Origin: Trichobilharzia regenti | Taxonomy: Eukaryota; Platyhelminthes; Trematoda; Strigeidida; Schistosomatidae | Length of the DNA stretch: 64,000 nt | NCBI GenBank assembly: GCA_944472135.2 | Contig: OX235265.1 | Location: 88,382,984-88,446,983 of the forward strand | Direction: 5' to 3' | In this document: positions 23,532 through 36,987 of the stretch, piece after piece | How the letters are laid out: each line of letters begins with the position of its first letter | Position numbering within the stretch: the first letter of the stretch is position 1 | Made by a program: the position numbers and the translations under genes | Notes under the pieces: generated by a model | Databases searched by the model: none | What the model was told of the DNA's origin: nothing | What the model saw: the letters and a program-made list of their open reading frames with translations, nothing else

Positions 23532-25160
23532 AGTTGATTTAATCGTGTAGCCCAAATGCGAAGTTGAAACACATCTAATGAAATATGTTTTGCTTATTAC
23601 CAACTAAATATAATATTTTTCAAGTGTGGGACGTCAAAAATCGAACTGCTACACTTCTGTGCTCATTTCCATGCTAAAACTCAGTCAGTCAGCCTTGTCA
23701 CTGCAGATGCGTAGTGTCACAACTGCCTAGTGTTAATTAGCCTAAACAATTATTCATGCCGTTTCCTAAGTACTCTGTGCATTTCCCGATTCTTTAAACT
23801 GTCCAGATAAAGTGTACCGAAGAGGAAAACATAAACCAAAAGTCAGTAACACGGACGTAAGAAATAGTTTGAATAGAAATGAATGAGATGAGTGACCTTC
23901 TATCCCTGTAGTACGCTTAACTAAAATACTCATGTATATGAATGAGGCAAAAAGTTGTGTGACCGACTTGACATGATCATGAGCAATAGTTTGTGCTCAA
24001 AACGCCACCAAGTAACATTGCTGTACAACACTGTGTGATTTATCAAAATAAAATCGTATCCATAATGGAGTTATACTCTGCCACAGTGCCCAAGTTTTAT
24101 ACTTATGTCAAAAATACTTATCTTATGTGTTATGTGTCTCCTAATCGTTTCATTTTTGTCTTCCTCATTGCAGGCTGTCAGTCTCCGTAGACATTCTACT
24201 AGATGTCGTCATACATAGTGTCTGCAAGCAGTCTTTCAATACATCTACCTCCCGCAAAGTTATTGTTACGATGCCTTTAAATCATTTGCACTTGGCCGTA
24301 ATACAATTAGTGTGCTAATATTACTGATGCAATGACATGAAAGACTTGTACATGTTAGTGTAAAGGTAGCTTGTAATAACATTCCCTCCATAGTAAATAG
24401 AATGCTTGTGATAACAATTCGTCATTATCTTTTCATTGTGTTGATATTTGCGTATATATTAGAAAAAAGCTAACCTTGTCGTATCAGTTCTCTAAATTAC
24501 AATCACTAAGTGCCCATACCTCTGCTGAATACCAAGTGCTACTCGTGGCCCATGAAATACTTATTACTGCATTCGGAAATAACAATCTAACTATTATTAT
24601 ATGGAGTAGTGAGACAGAAAGCGTATGAAATTTAGATATTAGTATCTGAAGTTAACGACACAATATATATGTGGATTTTTCATTTCCAAACTAGAGAATT
24701 TTATAGGGTAATGTAGGAGTGAGCGCAATGAGTTAATAATGTGTTTTTTACTGCATACATCTTGTATGAGTGAAATGCTTCTATTCAATTTTCGGCGAAG
24801 CTTCAATATCACCCTGCAGGGTTTCTTCAATGCACTCTCATAGGGAATAATACTTGGTACTGAGGAATCCAGCCAAAAGCAGCTGTGACACAGTCGAATG
24901 ACTTTTTCAACTAAAAGCCGCAATACTGATATTAAGTGTGATTTACCTGTAAACTGAGGGACTCTAGTGTAACACAGCACCATATCCCAGCGGGGTATTC
25001 TTTGTGTTTTACAGGTACAAATAGAATTCATGGACTGAGCATTTGTTAAATATGGAGGCGACCCATTGAGTCACTTAGACGAAATGCGATACCTTACAAA
25101 CACACTTTCAGATGTAGGCATGTGTCGCTTCACATGAACTCTGGACCATATCGAGTAGGC
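23532..25160. other. No recognised feature
   Basis: AT-rich with only short frames. I found no motif or shared repeat. The last 100-150 bp may already be LINE-A leader. Confidence 0.4.
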
Positions 25161-25297
25161 CTCTGTATCGCGGTACGTTCAACGTTTGCGTTACATTTTT
25201 ACGTGATTCGTTACATAAAATTTATCTTGTTGTAGTACTTGCACAAGTACTATACCACTTCCATACTTGTAACCACTAACTCTCATTTCTAATAGTT

Positions 25298-26547
25298 ATG
25301 GTTAATCAAAGTAAAAAGCAACGAACCCAATCCCCTGTAAAACTGGTGTCTAATTTAACGTCCTTGATTGCTACATCAAGCAACACACCCCCAACAAACG
25401 GCTATAGTGAGTCACATAACTCACGTGTATGCCGTAAGCGTCGAGCTGAACTGAGGATAAAACTGTACTGACAGCTAGTATTAGCACTACTCCTAAAAAT
25501 TCAGTACCCTCTGCTCATACAGAACTCCTCCCTTCACCTTATGTGCTTATCGAAAAACTCCAGCCATCAAGCTCTTTTTCAGTACTATCTTCAGAAATAG
25601 AACTTCTAAAGTTGTCTATAGGAGAACTTAAGGCTGAGTTAAGGGAAATAAAAAACAGCAAGTCAGTAAATGCTGGAAACATCGAAACCAATACCGAGAT
25701 ATCCAAATTATCAGATCAGATCAGCGATATCAGATCGCAGGTCTGTGAACTGACACCTCTAACTATCCTCATGAAAACTGTAAACCTTAACAAGCTTGAC
25801 ACAGAATCGGTAACTAAGGTAGATAACCTCATTAATTTTGTTACCACAGAAGTAACAAAACGACTCGACGCAAAACTGAGTGCTATTGTCTACAACGTTC
25901 CGGACAATGAGGCACTAAAAAAGGTACAGCGCATCTTACTTAGTGAAGCGAAAATGCCTAACTCCAAGACTAAGTGCTATAGGCTGAAGAAGAGTCAACA
26001 TGAAAAGTGTTGTCCTATTCGTTTTCAGTTCGAAACACCGGCAGAGACCAGAAAATTCATTCACTCCCAACACACCCTATCGCAAGCCAGAAACTACAAA
26101 CATATAAAGGTCGGGGTGGACAAAACAGTCATAGAAAGGCGCGCACACAACTATCTCACTAAGACTAATTGTGAAATAGGTAATAGGACATTGCAAGCAG
26201 CCATTATTCCCAACCCTGTGAAAGATACAGTAGACCCCACCGCATCACCCCTCTCAAAACACACAGAAATATCCCATCAGAGTGCAACACCAGCCGAAAG
26301 GCCACTAGACTGTAACCAAATAAATAACAAAACCATACCACCTATCACCGCAGAATCTAAAATGCCATTAAATAACCCCAGAAAAAAAGTCAAAACCCCC
26401 CGAAATTCCACTTTGTCTTCTCCTAGCCATAACTTCATTGCTAAAGGTAAGGAAAATATGCCCCTAAACCATACAAACAAAAACAGTGGCAGCTTAAATA
26501 AACCCACACTCCCACGGTCAATAGTACTAGCACCCACAACGTGCTAA
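25298..26547 (+). pseudogene. LINE-A ORF1 (one frameshift)
   Basis: RNA-binding or chaperone-type first ORF. ATG at 25298 gives MVNQSKKQRTQSPVKL and stops at 25469-25471; the rest runs open in another frame to 26547. So a single frameshift lies in about 25380-25470. The body has a coiled coil (SEIELLKLSIGELKAELREI) and a conserved block (SAIVYNVPDNEA, then RKFIHSQHTLSQARNYKHIK) that aligns with the ORF1 at 46554-45946. The C-terminal third is rich in Asn, Pro, Thr and Lys. No zinc knuckle is seen. Confidence 0.7.
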
Positions 26548-26782
26548 ATCGCACCATGGCACACACTGATATCCAATGTCACAACAATGTCACCCTCAAT
26601 AGTACAAGTGGTAATAGTCAGAACTCGGCTATCAACAACTTAGGGTCTTCAGAGTATGGCACACAAACAAATTTTGACCGGATATATGGTACAAGTCTGC
26701 TGGGAACTAACCCACAATGCAGTACACACGAAACCCACACAAGGACACAACTAGCATCAAACAATAGGTGGAATAATAAGCC

Positions 26783-29700
26783 ATGGTCATCACAAGGATC
26801 CAATCATTTTTTATCCCCCGCGTCCCTGTCAGCGTTGAAAAAACAGCTGGTAGGGATGTTAACACTCCTAAACCACTAGAGCTGGCTCCCTCCTTGCATG
26901 AAAACAGGAACGGTCTAGTGCACCCGTATCCATTAGGCACACTTGACACCTGCACAAATATAGGTCAAATAAAGAACCCTACCCACTTCTGTAACCTGAC
27001 TAAAAATAAAAATTCCTCGGTCTATAGCAAATCCAGTACTCCAACTCTTAATTCTTCACCGAAAACAGCACACACCAACTCGATAGACATAGGTGAGCAT
27101 GATGCTGAAACTCCTCTTAACATAGGATCGTCATGTCAAGCAGAACTACTGGGTGCTGAACCATATTCGGGGCTGACTAACGAACTTAAATACTTCAAAT
27201 GCTACTTCAACTCTCATCTTTACCTAATCCTCATAAATGCTAGATCTGTTCTAAATAAATTGCCGATGCTCAGAGCACTCACAGTAATATACAAACCCCC
27301 TGTAATTGTCATCACTGAATCTTGGTGTCATTCGAACATCTTGGATGAAGAAATAAGCTTAGATAACTACACACACTTTCGGTGTGACAGGGAAGGTGGT
27401 AAGGGAGGGGGTTGTCTCATGTACTTTCTGAATGCACTTACTGTATCACAGCTAGAAAGTAGTACACTTAACATGCCTGAGACTCTATGGGTTAATGTAC
27501 ACTTAAATAACGTAACAGCATTAATTGGATGCACCTACAGAGCACCTGGCACCTTTAGTAATTACGAGACCCAACTTATTAATACTCTGGAGCAATTATC
27601 CGACTTACAATACGACCATAAGATCCTATGTGGGGACTTTAACTTACCTGAAATCAACTGGGATATACCCACAGGCCCAACTAAATTTGATAAGTTTTTA
27701 GGCACACTGGATATACTTGGCTGGAAACAAACTGTCACTACTCCCACAAGAGGTAACAACGTACTAGACTTAATCTTCTGCCACAATATAAGCCCCCTTT
27801 CAACGCTAGTAGGTTCTGAGTTTCCAGGGAGCGACCACAAAACAGTAATGTGTGCACTGCCAATTCCGCTGAGTAGCAATGCATCTCATACCTCCACTTC
27901 ACAACAAGTAATATATAGGAACTATAGTAAGGCAAACTGGGCCTTAGTAGAATCAATGCTAAGATCCTCCAAATGGGATGAATACTTCACTACTGATGAC
28001 CTATCGAGAGCCCTAACCATCTTCTACCATAACTCTAACACATGCTTAGATGCTGTCATTCCACTCCAAACACTAAAGGTTTCCCCACACAGAAAGTCAT
28101 TCATAAAACCAAAGGATCGTACGAAACTGAAGAGACTCTCAACAAGTTACTTCAAACACCACGACTTTGGCACTCTAGGTCTAATACTTAACACCCTTAG
28201 CTCCATCTCACAAGCTCGAGATCACCGTATGAGAAAGGAAGAACGCATCGCAGTAGCCAGTCCTGCTAGAGTGTATGCACTCACAGAAATCTTAAGGAAG
28301 CGAATGAATCGCAAAAATCACAGCATTTCTCTCCTCATAGACAAAGGTAGGCTATGCACTAACTCTGCAGACATATGTGAACTATTCAACAAAACGTTTG
28401 CAGGTAACTACATTAAGCCCTCAGTCCAGCTACTCGATATACACCCTATTACTAATATGACACAAACTCCATCTCCACTCACACCAAATAAAATCAGCAC
28501 TGTTCAATTCACTTACGCTAATATTAACCAAACTATAAGAACCCTCAAAAGTTCAAAAGGTTTCGGTACCGACGGTATATCATCTTACTTCTATAAATAT
28601 GGTGGCCCTGACATTCCTCTACTGCTTCTTAAAATATTCACAATGTCCCTAGAAACTCAAACTTACCCTGACATATGGAAGACAACATTCATTATGCCTA
28701 AACACAAATCTGGCTCGAAAACTGAAGTCAGTAACTACCGGCCAATCAATATCACACCTATAGCATCTAGAATCATGGAGAGACTAGTCAAAGATAACTT
28801 AATCAAACATATGCTTAGCTGGAATATTATAAGTCCGAACCAACATGGATTCCTGAAATCCAGATCATGTTTAACATGTCACCTAGACTTCTTCAATTTT
28901 GTAACCAGCAGTCGTGACAGACGGCAACTAGTACTTGTCATCTACTTTGACATTTCTAAGGCATTTGACCGTGTTGACCATTTACTGCTAACAAATAAGC
29001 TGAACTCCTTAGGAATACGTGACCCATTATTAGGATGGCTTAAATCATTCCTTAACAACAGGTCCCAAATAGTTAAACTCGGGTCTGCAACCTCCAAACC
29101 TAGCCCTATCACTTCTGGTGTAGTACAAGGTAGTGTCATTGGACCCCTCCTATTTACACTATACATCAATGACATATGCGCTTGCTTCACGCATGGGAAA
29201 CCATTCATCTTTGCAGATGACCTAAAAGTAGCTTATACATTCCAAAGTGATGACTTAGGGAACTTCGAGAATGTAGTGCAGAAGGAATTAGATAAAATGA
29301 CTGCTTGGTCGTCCCTATGGAACCTCCAATTCAATCTGAAAAAATGTGGCTGGATCTGCTTCGGTGCACCCTCAATTGACCTGAAATTAACGCTCCAATC
29401 TGCTAACCTAACAAGACTCCGAAGTGTCGTTGACCTAGGCCTGAGGTACTCTAGTGACTTGACATTCTCTGAGCAAGTAGCATCACAGACTAGAAAATCG
29501 AGGATGCTCTTAGGATGCATACTCAGGAACTTCCACGACAATGAAGCCAAGCTAATTCTGTACAAAACATGTGTCAGACCACTACTAGAATACTGTCCAT
29601 TTATTATAAGCAGCACTCGCACACGTGATAAGCTAAGGATGGAAAGTATCCAACGATATTTTACCTCAAAACTACTTGGCTACGATTGTAAGAAAGACTA

Positions 29701-30079
29701 CATCTCACGGTGCATGATCCTAAAACTTGACCCACTTTGGACAAGGCGACTTATTATAAACCTAATATTCTTCTTTAAGGTCCTTCACAAAATATCATTC
29801 TCAGGTAACAGGGACATACAATTCGCACAGGAAGGTTCTTACGATCTGCGTAACCAAACTTCCACAGTGACAACTCATTCTTTTAAGTCAACACTCCGTG
29901 AAAACTTCTTCACAGTCATGTATTCTAAAATATGGAATAGCCTGCCCCTAGATGTCAGAACTTGCTCTTCGGTTACAAGTTTCAAACGCTCTCTGCATAG
30001 ACTGTTTCACTCTACTGATTATATCAATAAACTATTTACTCCTAAAACGAATCAACTACTAATCTACTACAGCACCTAA
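26783..30079 (+). CDS. LINE-A ORF2: endonuclease-reverse transcriptase
   Basis: Nicks target DNA and copies LINE RNA at the nick. 1,098 codons without a stop. The endonuclease (about residues 145-365) has LINARSVLNKL, ITESWCHSN, ILCGDFNLPEINW, LDLIFCHNI and GSDHKTVMC. The RT (about 620-880) has NYRPINITPIASRIMERLV, YFDISKAFDRVDH, SGVVQGSVIGPLLF and the catalytic FADDLKVAY. The thumb and C-terminal part ends SLHRLFHSTDYINKLF. Length is usual for CR1/Jockey-type ORF2. An ATG at 26556 opens another frame just after ORF1 and runs to 26879, so the true start may lie there with one frameshift near 26780-26850. All catalytic motifs I can check are kept. Confidence 0.88.
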   Translation: MVITRIQSFFIPRVPVSVEKTAGRDVNTPKPLELAPSLHENRNGLVHPYPLGTLDTCTNIGQIKNPTHFCNLTKNKNSSVYSKSSTPTLNSSPKTAHTNSIDIGEHDAETPLNIGSSCQAELLGAEPYSGLTNELKYFKCYFNSHLYLILINARSVLNKLPMLRALTVIYKPPVIVITESWCHSNILDEEISLDNYTHFRCDREGGKGGGCLMYFLNALTVSQLESSTLNMPETLWVNVHLNNVTALIGCTYRAPGTFSNYETQLINTLEQLSDLQYDHKILCGDFNLPEINWDIPTGPTKFDKFLGTLDILGWKQTVTTPTRGNNVLDLIFCHNISPLSTLVGSEFPGSDHKTVMCALPIPLSSNASHTSTSQQVIYRNYSKANWALVESMLRSSKWDEYFTTDDLSRALTIFYHNSNTCLDAVIPLQTLKVSPHRKSFIKPKDRTKLKRLSTSYFKHHDFGTLGLILNTLSSISQARDHRMRKEERIAVASPARVYALTEILRKRMNRKNHSISLLIDKGRLCTNSADICELFNKTFAGNYIKPSVQLLDIHPITNMTQTPSPLTPNKISTVQFTYANINQTIRTLKSSKGFGTDGISSYFYKYGGPDIPLLLLKIFTMSLETQTYPDIWKTTFIMPKHKSGSKTEVSNYRPINITPIASRIMERLVKDNLIKHMLSWNIISPNQHGFLKSRSCLTCHLDFFNFVTSSRDRRQLVLVIYFDISKAFDRVDHLLLTNKLNSLGIRDPLLGWLKSFLNNRSQIVKLGSATSKPSPITSGVVQGSVIGPLLFTLYINDICACFTHGKPFIFADDLKVAYTFQSDDLGNFENVVQKELDKMTAWSSLWNLQFNLKKCGWICFGAPSIDLKLTLQSANLTRLRSVVDLGLRYSSDLTFSEQVASQTRKSRMLLGCILRNFHDNEAKLILYKTCVRPLLEYCPFIISSTRTRDKLRMESIQRYFTSKLLGYDCKKDYISRCMILKLDPLWTRRLIINLIFFFKVLHKISFSGNRDIQFAQEGSYDLRNQTSTVTTHSFKSTLRENFFTVMYSKIWNSLPLDVRTCSSVTSFKRSLHRLFHSTDYINKLFTPKTNQLLIYYST

Positions 30080-31226
30080 AAAACGCACTTCAACACCCTT
30101 AACAATCTAAAAACCATAAATAAACTAGCAGCATGGATGCATAAAGACTTAGTACGGAACATACAGGAATAGTTTACCCTAGAAATAGGACGTGTCACTT
30201 TATTGTAACCTTCAAACGCTTGCTATATAAACTGTTTTATCCCAAAGTCTATCCCTACCAGAACCATTACTTATTTCTAAAACGCATCAGTCATTAGAAC
30301 ACTAAAACGCTCAGACTCATTAATACACATCATGACACTAAATAGACTCTAAGACTTCGCATAAATAAGTGAAAAGAACTATAACTATAAATAATTCTTT
30401 AATAATTTATTACACATTTGACATAAACAATTATATATATACATTAATGTCCTTTTAATGTTCACATACTTTCTCTTTTTGGTACTCTGATACTCCTATT
30501 CATCTTCTGGTCGAGGTCGAACAACCCTGCATCTAAACTGAAATGAGGATTAATTCCAAACCATCTACCTCATAACCACCCAAATTCCATGAACGATCCA
30601 ATTCTACCATTTGAAGACGCTGGCGAACATGCTGTAAATGAGTATTCATGATCTGAAATGAAGAAGCAACTGGTTTTCAAACAGTTTTCAACATTTTACT
30701 GAACTTACGAATACAGTCCGCCATGCAGACACAAATGGAGCAAATGGAGAATTCTGGAATCGACCTCGGCACCATTTGATGCAGTAAAACAACCAACATG
30801 ACCTTATCTAGTTTTCGTATCCACGATCAAATTTCTTTCCTGTTATAAAACTACGATAAGACTACTGAAAAAATGGAATAAATATATCACTGATCTCAAC
30901 ATAATACATCAATAAACTTTAAGCCAAGGGTGCTGTTCACAACAAAGTTATATAGGAGAATTGACTTCAAGCTTTTTTTTCCCAGATATTTGTATTACAT
31001 TCATCTGATGTCTGGGTTTTTTTTAATGCGAAGACAATATTTCTATATCTCTTTATGTGCTACACAAACAAACTTTATAGCAGACTGTTCCGTTTGACTC
31101 TAATGTCAGAAAGAACAACCAAACTGTAAATTCATCATACATCAAATTATGTGCAATTTATATAACAACTTATCCATGTCTGTACAATAGCTATGTTCCT
31201 GCATAAACAGAAAGAAATATATTATT

Positions 31227-32636
31227 ATTACAATATTCCTTTAAATTAATTATTTAAATTAATTATTGTTCGTATATGTGATGACTTGGTGCATTTCCTA
31301 GTTTGCCTATAATTACGGAATGTACATTATATTAGGGAACACAAATGGATTTTGTGAAAACCAGTGGTGTTCCCTTTCTAGTCTTAATTGATGTCACATT
31401 GATTGACACAATTAAAGGAATAGATTGTAACGTGGTGTTTTCTGTAGCTGCGAAACACAATTACCTAGTTTCGAATTGACATCATGCGTCTAATCCTTCA
31501 CGAAACCTAGAAGTCAGGAGCGGACTCTCTTTGACAGACCTAGTTTTACTTTGTGACTAATTGGTGAGTCACCTGGTGTTGTGGTGGTAAAAAAACAACT
31601 CCAAACCTTAGTATTTTCTAGAAATGAACACATTTACTTACTTTGGCGACAATTTAATCTTAGGGATATTAACCTTTACTTAGTAATTTGGATCCGAATG
31701 TAAACGCCATGTTACTAAGTTATTCAAAAGACAGAATGATGAGTAAAACAGTAATCGGATACTTATTCTAACGAAACCGAATAGTGATAATCGTTTAGCT
31801 TACCAATATGCCTCTTACTTTCAGTCTTAATTCAAAGACAAATTTAATTGCTCACTAAATTAATGGTTCCAGAAGACTGCTCTACTCCTGTCTTCGAAAT
31901 ATTTTACCCGATCGTGTTTTGCTTCAAAATATGTGTATACTGGCCAGCTGATGTTGCTTATCCAGTTACACTGTTTTTCAGTTACAATGTCCCATCTATT
32001 TCCTATCAAACAGAACATCCCTTAAACCATCAACGAGTTACCATCATTTCTAAATAAATACCCTTAACTATTCGCATGTAAACAATGCTATAAACTTTAT
32101 CACTTACGTGATGTTTCAACTTTCGACTAATCAGTTTTCCCTCACATGAGCACCTCTTTCAATTTTAATGGATAGTTCTAACCTTTGACTACTGAATTAG
32201 TACGTTTTGTTATATACCATTTATACGAAATATAGGTACTGATAATAATCACTGCTAACAGATTTATCACGAGAATGTACTCCATATTGACGGCAGTATT
32301 CCTCAGGGGCGGACGTATCTTCTAAACGCTCTACTCAATACCACACGTGACCCTAACCCCATAACTCTGTAGCTCACAACATTCTATGAAGTTAGTAGTG
32401 ACTATTAACAAGTAGAATGTCTATTTGAGGTGTAGAGAATACATTTATTAGTGATTCGACACAAAATACAAAATCAACGGTACTGGAAACCACTTTCTTC
32501 AGCAACGAATCCCACGAGGTCACTGGGACTAAAGATTATCTAAAAAAGAAAACAAGGGTTCACAGGATGTATACATGAATATGACTACCAATATAATATT
32601 AACGAGATAGCACAGTAAGAATTAATGAAAGTTTGT
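31227..32636. other. No recognised feature
   Basis: AT-rich intergenic sequence with a short A/T inverted repeat near 31240-31265. No coding or shared repeat signal seen. Confidence 0.4.
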
Positions 32637-35600
32637 ATCGATGTGCGATTACGGAATTGGTCTGTCGGATTCTTAAGTAGAAGGTCGTGCATAACTTGCC
32701 ACTTAGATTATTTTGACTACATCACACAAAGCATTGATAATGGGCGTTCGGTAACAACATTGTTTCTCGACGTTAGCAAGGCCTTTGATAAAGTCCCACA
32801 TATCAGATTCCTAACAAAACTCCAATCATACGGAATAACCGGAAATCTTCACAAATGGATAAGTTCTTTTCTCACAGAAAGAGAGCAATTAGTCAAAATC
32901 AACCACCAGTTGTCTTCCTCAAAGCCGATAACCAGTGGTGTAATACAAGGTAGTGTTCTTGGCCCTATTCTATTCCTCTTATTTATAAATGACATAGTCT
33001 CTGTAATCAAGTATGGCAAGCCATACCTTTTTGCAGATGATCTCAAGATAGTATATGATTATGGGTACGGTGATATGAGCGTCGAAAGCAAGATCCAACA
33101 AGACTTAAATGATCTAGGCGATTGGAGCGAAAAGTGGCAACTGACTTTCAACCCAGACAAGTGCGGTATAACCCACCTTGGACGCTGGAAACCGATAATG
33201 TGCCTATACATGTACGGGAAGCTCCTGTCAAAACTGAACACAGTCACAGATCTCGGGATAACATACTCAGATTTATCCTTTTCCGATCACGCAAATAAGG
33301 TTGTATCTGACTGTAAACGACTTACTGGATTTGTACTGCGTAACTTCTACACCCAAGAAGCAAGATTAGCTATATATAGGACATGTATCCGTCCTGAACT
33401 TGAATATTGTGCTCTCCTATTTAGTAACCTCAGGACTGTAGACAGAAAACAAATCGAAAGTGTCCAGAGATTCCTCACGAAACGCATAATAGGGTTCGAC
33501 CAACAAGTGGAATATGTTGACAGGTGTGTACGTCTGAAATTAGAGCCTCTGTGGTTAAGGAGAGTGAAGTGCAACCTATTTCTACTCTTCAAAGTCATTA
33601 GGAAACATTGCTACAGTAACTCATCCATAACTTGGGAAAATATTAAATCATATCAGCTGCGAAACCACGACTACCTTGTCAAGGTGGCTACCCACAGAAA
33701 ATCCATTAGGGCAAACTTTTTCACCATAAAATATTGCACTCTTTGGAACCAACTACCACCTGAAATAAGATGTTGTGAAAACCCTGATGGGTTCAAACGG
33801 AGCCTAGAAAGACACTTTAACATGTCCACCATAGCTCATCTAAAAAACCACAACTGTTGGTAGAACGGAAATTGAAGGCCAGTCCAGTCTTCAGTATAGT
33901 CACATACGTATATCTCGACTCTAATACTCACGCAGCGAACGTTAACTAATTTACTGATTTCTATTCTCTATAATTTTCACTAAGTTGTGTTGCTAAAAGT
34001 AACACTGGAAATAATTGTAATAGCATCCACACCTTTTAACGTTTTACATATGTATATACTAATATAATAATACTTATTAATCATGCATGTTCAATTCTTA
34101 AATTAGATGGATATTAAAATACTTAAAATATTTATGCATCAAATGTTCTCTTGCTTTACCACGCTTGTTTCCCTTATAACACTCAATTATTGAACCTAGT
34201 GTAATATTTGATATACGAACTATATTATTGATTATACTCTTATCATATATGGTTTGATTTACTCTACGGCTCCCTGTAGACTAACCACCATTCTTCAGTA
34301 TACACACACTGCAGTATTGTTAAAAAACGCCAAAATTTCGTTGGTTCTGTGTTAATATCTTTTTATAATATGTCTAGACACGTTACTTTGCAATGTCAGA
34401 TGTTTACTATATATAAGACTGTCATGAAAATTTAGTACACTAAGTCCTGCCAACCGACCTTACCTTCAGTCCATACTACCTAAATTGAACCTTAACTATA
34501 GTATTCTGCTAAATCTTGCTCCACTATTCACAATACCTATTCGTTTTACTCTTTAAGGTTTTAACTTCTTATAAAGTAATCTGTTCATCAGGATGCATGC
34601 ACACATATATAATATGTTCGTAAAGATGTACGTGGAGACCTATTGGAAGCACTCATTAAGAAAGCTAGGGAGATGGAATATGGGGTACGAACATGTCTGG
34701 TACCAAGCAATATATTTGCGGTAGCCATAATAATCATAGTCTCAGAGCCTAACATCAAAAAAGGAGGGAGGGTGGCGCAATCTGATCAGTAGATATGGTG
34801 GTGGTCACTAAGGTGAATCGCCCCATTCTGCAGGAACAGCAATATACAATTTAAAGGCTCGAGATATTTCTGATTTTTATGAGGGCTTAGATCTTTATCT
34901 TGAAAAAGATAATAGTGAACGCCTTGACAGATAATGCTTCTACCTTTAAATATATACCATTCGCTCAGCCTATTGTTGAGATGCGACCACGTGGGATCTG
35001 CACAGATTTATGGGGCATCTTATGAATTAACTTGCTATCCATTGTCAGATCTTTAAATACCACTTCACAATATCTTGTCTCACTTATTTTCTAATAACGT
35101 CTTTACTTGATTCTCATTATATTCCATTAAACCTAACATTTTATAGCTTTTTATGAATTTGATTCGACTTATTCTATTCCTATTCTCTGGAGGGTACGGT
35201 TGTGCACCAAATAGAAAAAAAGACATGAAATAAAGACAACTGGCTTGAAAATAATTGTATTAAAGCCAAAAGTGAACGCATGATAGTATAAAATATATTG
35301 GTTTTATTATACATTGCAAATGAACGTTGTCGGCCTAAGGATTAATTACTTCCCCATTCTGTTTTCTATATAAATGTGTTTATTAATGATATATTTCACT
35401 CACTTAATCTATTACACTTTAATGTTACACCACAGCACTTTAATTTTTCTAAAACAGCTTCCAATTCCTTGTAAACGTTGTACTTACCTCAATATTGGTT
35501 GATTATCGTATGCCTACAACCACGGGATGAAAACGAAACGAAGTCGATTTTCCCGCTCAACCTGGAGGACAATTGTACAATTCAATAACTATACAGCCTA

Positions 35601-35775
35601 GTTCAGACAATGTGTATTTATATATATATCAAATATTTAACTGTTGAAACATTATTAACTTGTAGACAATTTAAGATTTGACATTATATCATCCTTGATC
35701 GTGCCTGTAAAAATGGCATGCATTTTCATGTAAATTTATGTTTATATGAAAATAAATTATTATTATTATTATTAC
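32637..35775 (+). mobile_element. LINE-B, 5'-truncated copy (left arm)
   Basis: Starts inside the RT domain (GFLSRRSCITCHLDYFDYIT) and runs to a (TTA)n tail at about 35755-35775. The open frame is 32652-33863, followed by about 1.9 kb of 3' untranslated sequence. It matches 38352-41610 in reverse with only scattered differences. Confidence 0.85.
32652..33863 (+). pseudogene. LINE-B ORF2, RT and C-terminal part
   Basis: About 400 codons of reverse transcriptase: FLDVSKAFDKVPHIR, SGVIQGSVLGPILF, catalytic FADDLKIVYDYG, NPDKCGITHLGRW, then a C-terminal region ending KNHNCW. The open frame extends slightly upstream to 32625, but homology to the other copy starts near 32650. The endonuclease and RT palm start are absent by 5' truncation, so the copy cannot move by itself. 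Confidence 0.85.
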
Positions 35776-36987
35776 ATCAGTCACTATTTTTGACACAAGT
35801 GAATATTTAGACGAAGTAATAAGAAGACGTAATTTGTCTGAGTCGTGTAGTGTTGTATTTGTGCAACACATTTTGGACAATCTGGTCACGCATGGACTTG
35901 TTATAGGAATACATATGAGATTAACACAGTTAAAAGTCTAGAAAATAAATTTAGGTGGAATTAAAACCACATATTGGAGGTCAAAATAACAATGAAGATC
36001 ACTAAACCAAATATCAGAGAGACTAGTACATCTACCCTGACTAGTATCAAAACGAAGTTTAACAAAGAAGGTTTCATGTGATGACGAATAGTCTTGGAAT
36101 TCACAAAAGTGGTTTAAACTTCCTAATCACACTTCGGCTCCCACAAACTTTAGGATGCAATCCAAACACGTTTTACAGATAGGTTTAAAAAATGTGCAAA
36201 CGTCAGTTTTATGTCCTGTCCCTATAATATGTTTCGAAATAGAGGAGCTGGGACCCCATTAATAACTTCTGAAGATTCTGTTGCTTCTGGAGGCATTTAG
36301 GAATATGATGCGTAGCCCTTACTGGCAGAAATCGATGAGCCTTCCCTAAATGGATACAGCAACCACTTCTAAACCTTACGTCCATAGCTTTAAGAGATAA
36401 CGGACACTACTTTTACGTGGTTTTAAAATAATTTTGTGAATTATCTTCGAACAAGCGCGAATAACGTGGCGTCAGGACAATAACAAAAATCGTAAGTTTA
36501 TGAAACCAAACTCACTAATAGGACAAAGTGACGCACACGTCAGATGTCTTTACGTACCTGATCACGAGGATGGTATTGAAATCCACCAAGTTACTAAAAT
36601 GTTGCAGTGTGCATTTAACTCATTTAAAAATTTTGGCAGAAAACACTGAATGTTGTAAGTGATCGTAAAACATATTACAGTTTCTTCCCATTTGTGAACA
36701 CTAATTTTTGCTTGTATCTATGCATTCGATCGACTTTCAGCTATCAAAACACCACACAAAAGTGCGGAAGGATGCAAAATTTGATATCAGCCATATTCCT
36801 CGGTTCCTGCAGCAGTAATAGGTACTGCACAAATGCTGATAAGGGGGATTTGAGACCGAGGGCAAAGTTCAACAATAGCGTCCCAAGGGATGCGAACGCA
36901 CAATGATCTGGAGCCGACCATTCAGAAAATAGGAGGATTTTTGCATAAAATTTTACATCTATTTACACAAAAAAGCATGAAAAACCC
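35776..36987. other. No recognised feature
   Basis: Spacer between the left LINE-B copy and the Merlin gene. I looked for Merlin terminal inverted repeats here and found none I trust. Confidence 0.35.

Larger units (their letters stand above)
25161..31226 (+). mobile_element. LINE-A, near full-length CR1-type retrotransposon
   Basis: Order on the plus strand: leader, ORF1 (25298-26547), ORF2 (26783-30079), ~1.1-kb 3' untranslated region, end at a short (ATT)n tract near 31226. The 3' end is defined because the last ~400 bp recur at 43612-43190 (minus) and, more diverged, at 58600-58870. The 5' boundary is approximate: a 25-bp piece near 25170 recurs in reverse at about 60275. Confidence 0.8.

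Noticed and set aside
32849..33598. Minus-strand frames opposite the LINE-B RT (and plus-strand ones at 41027-41425).
   Set aside because: They are shadows of the RT coding frame in both LINE-B copies.
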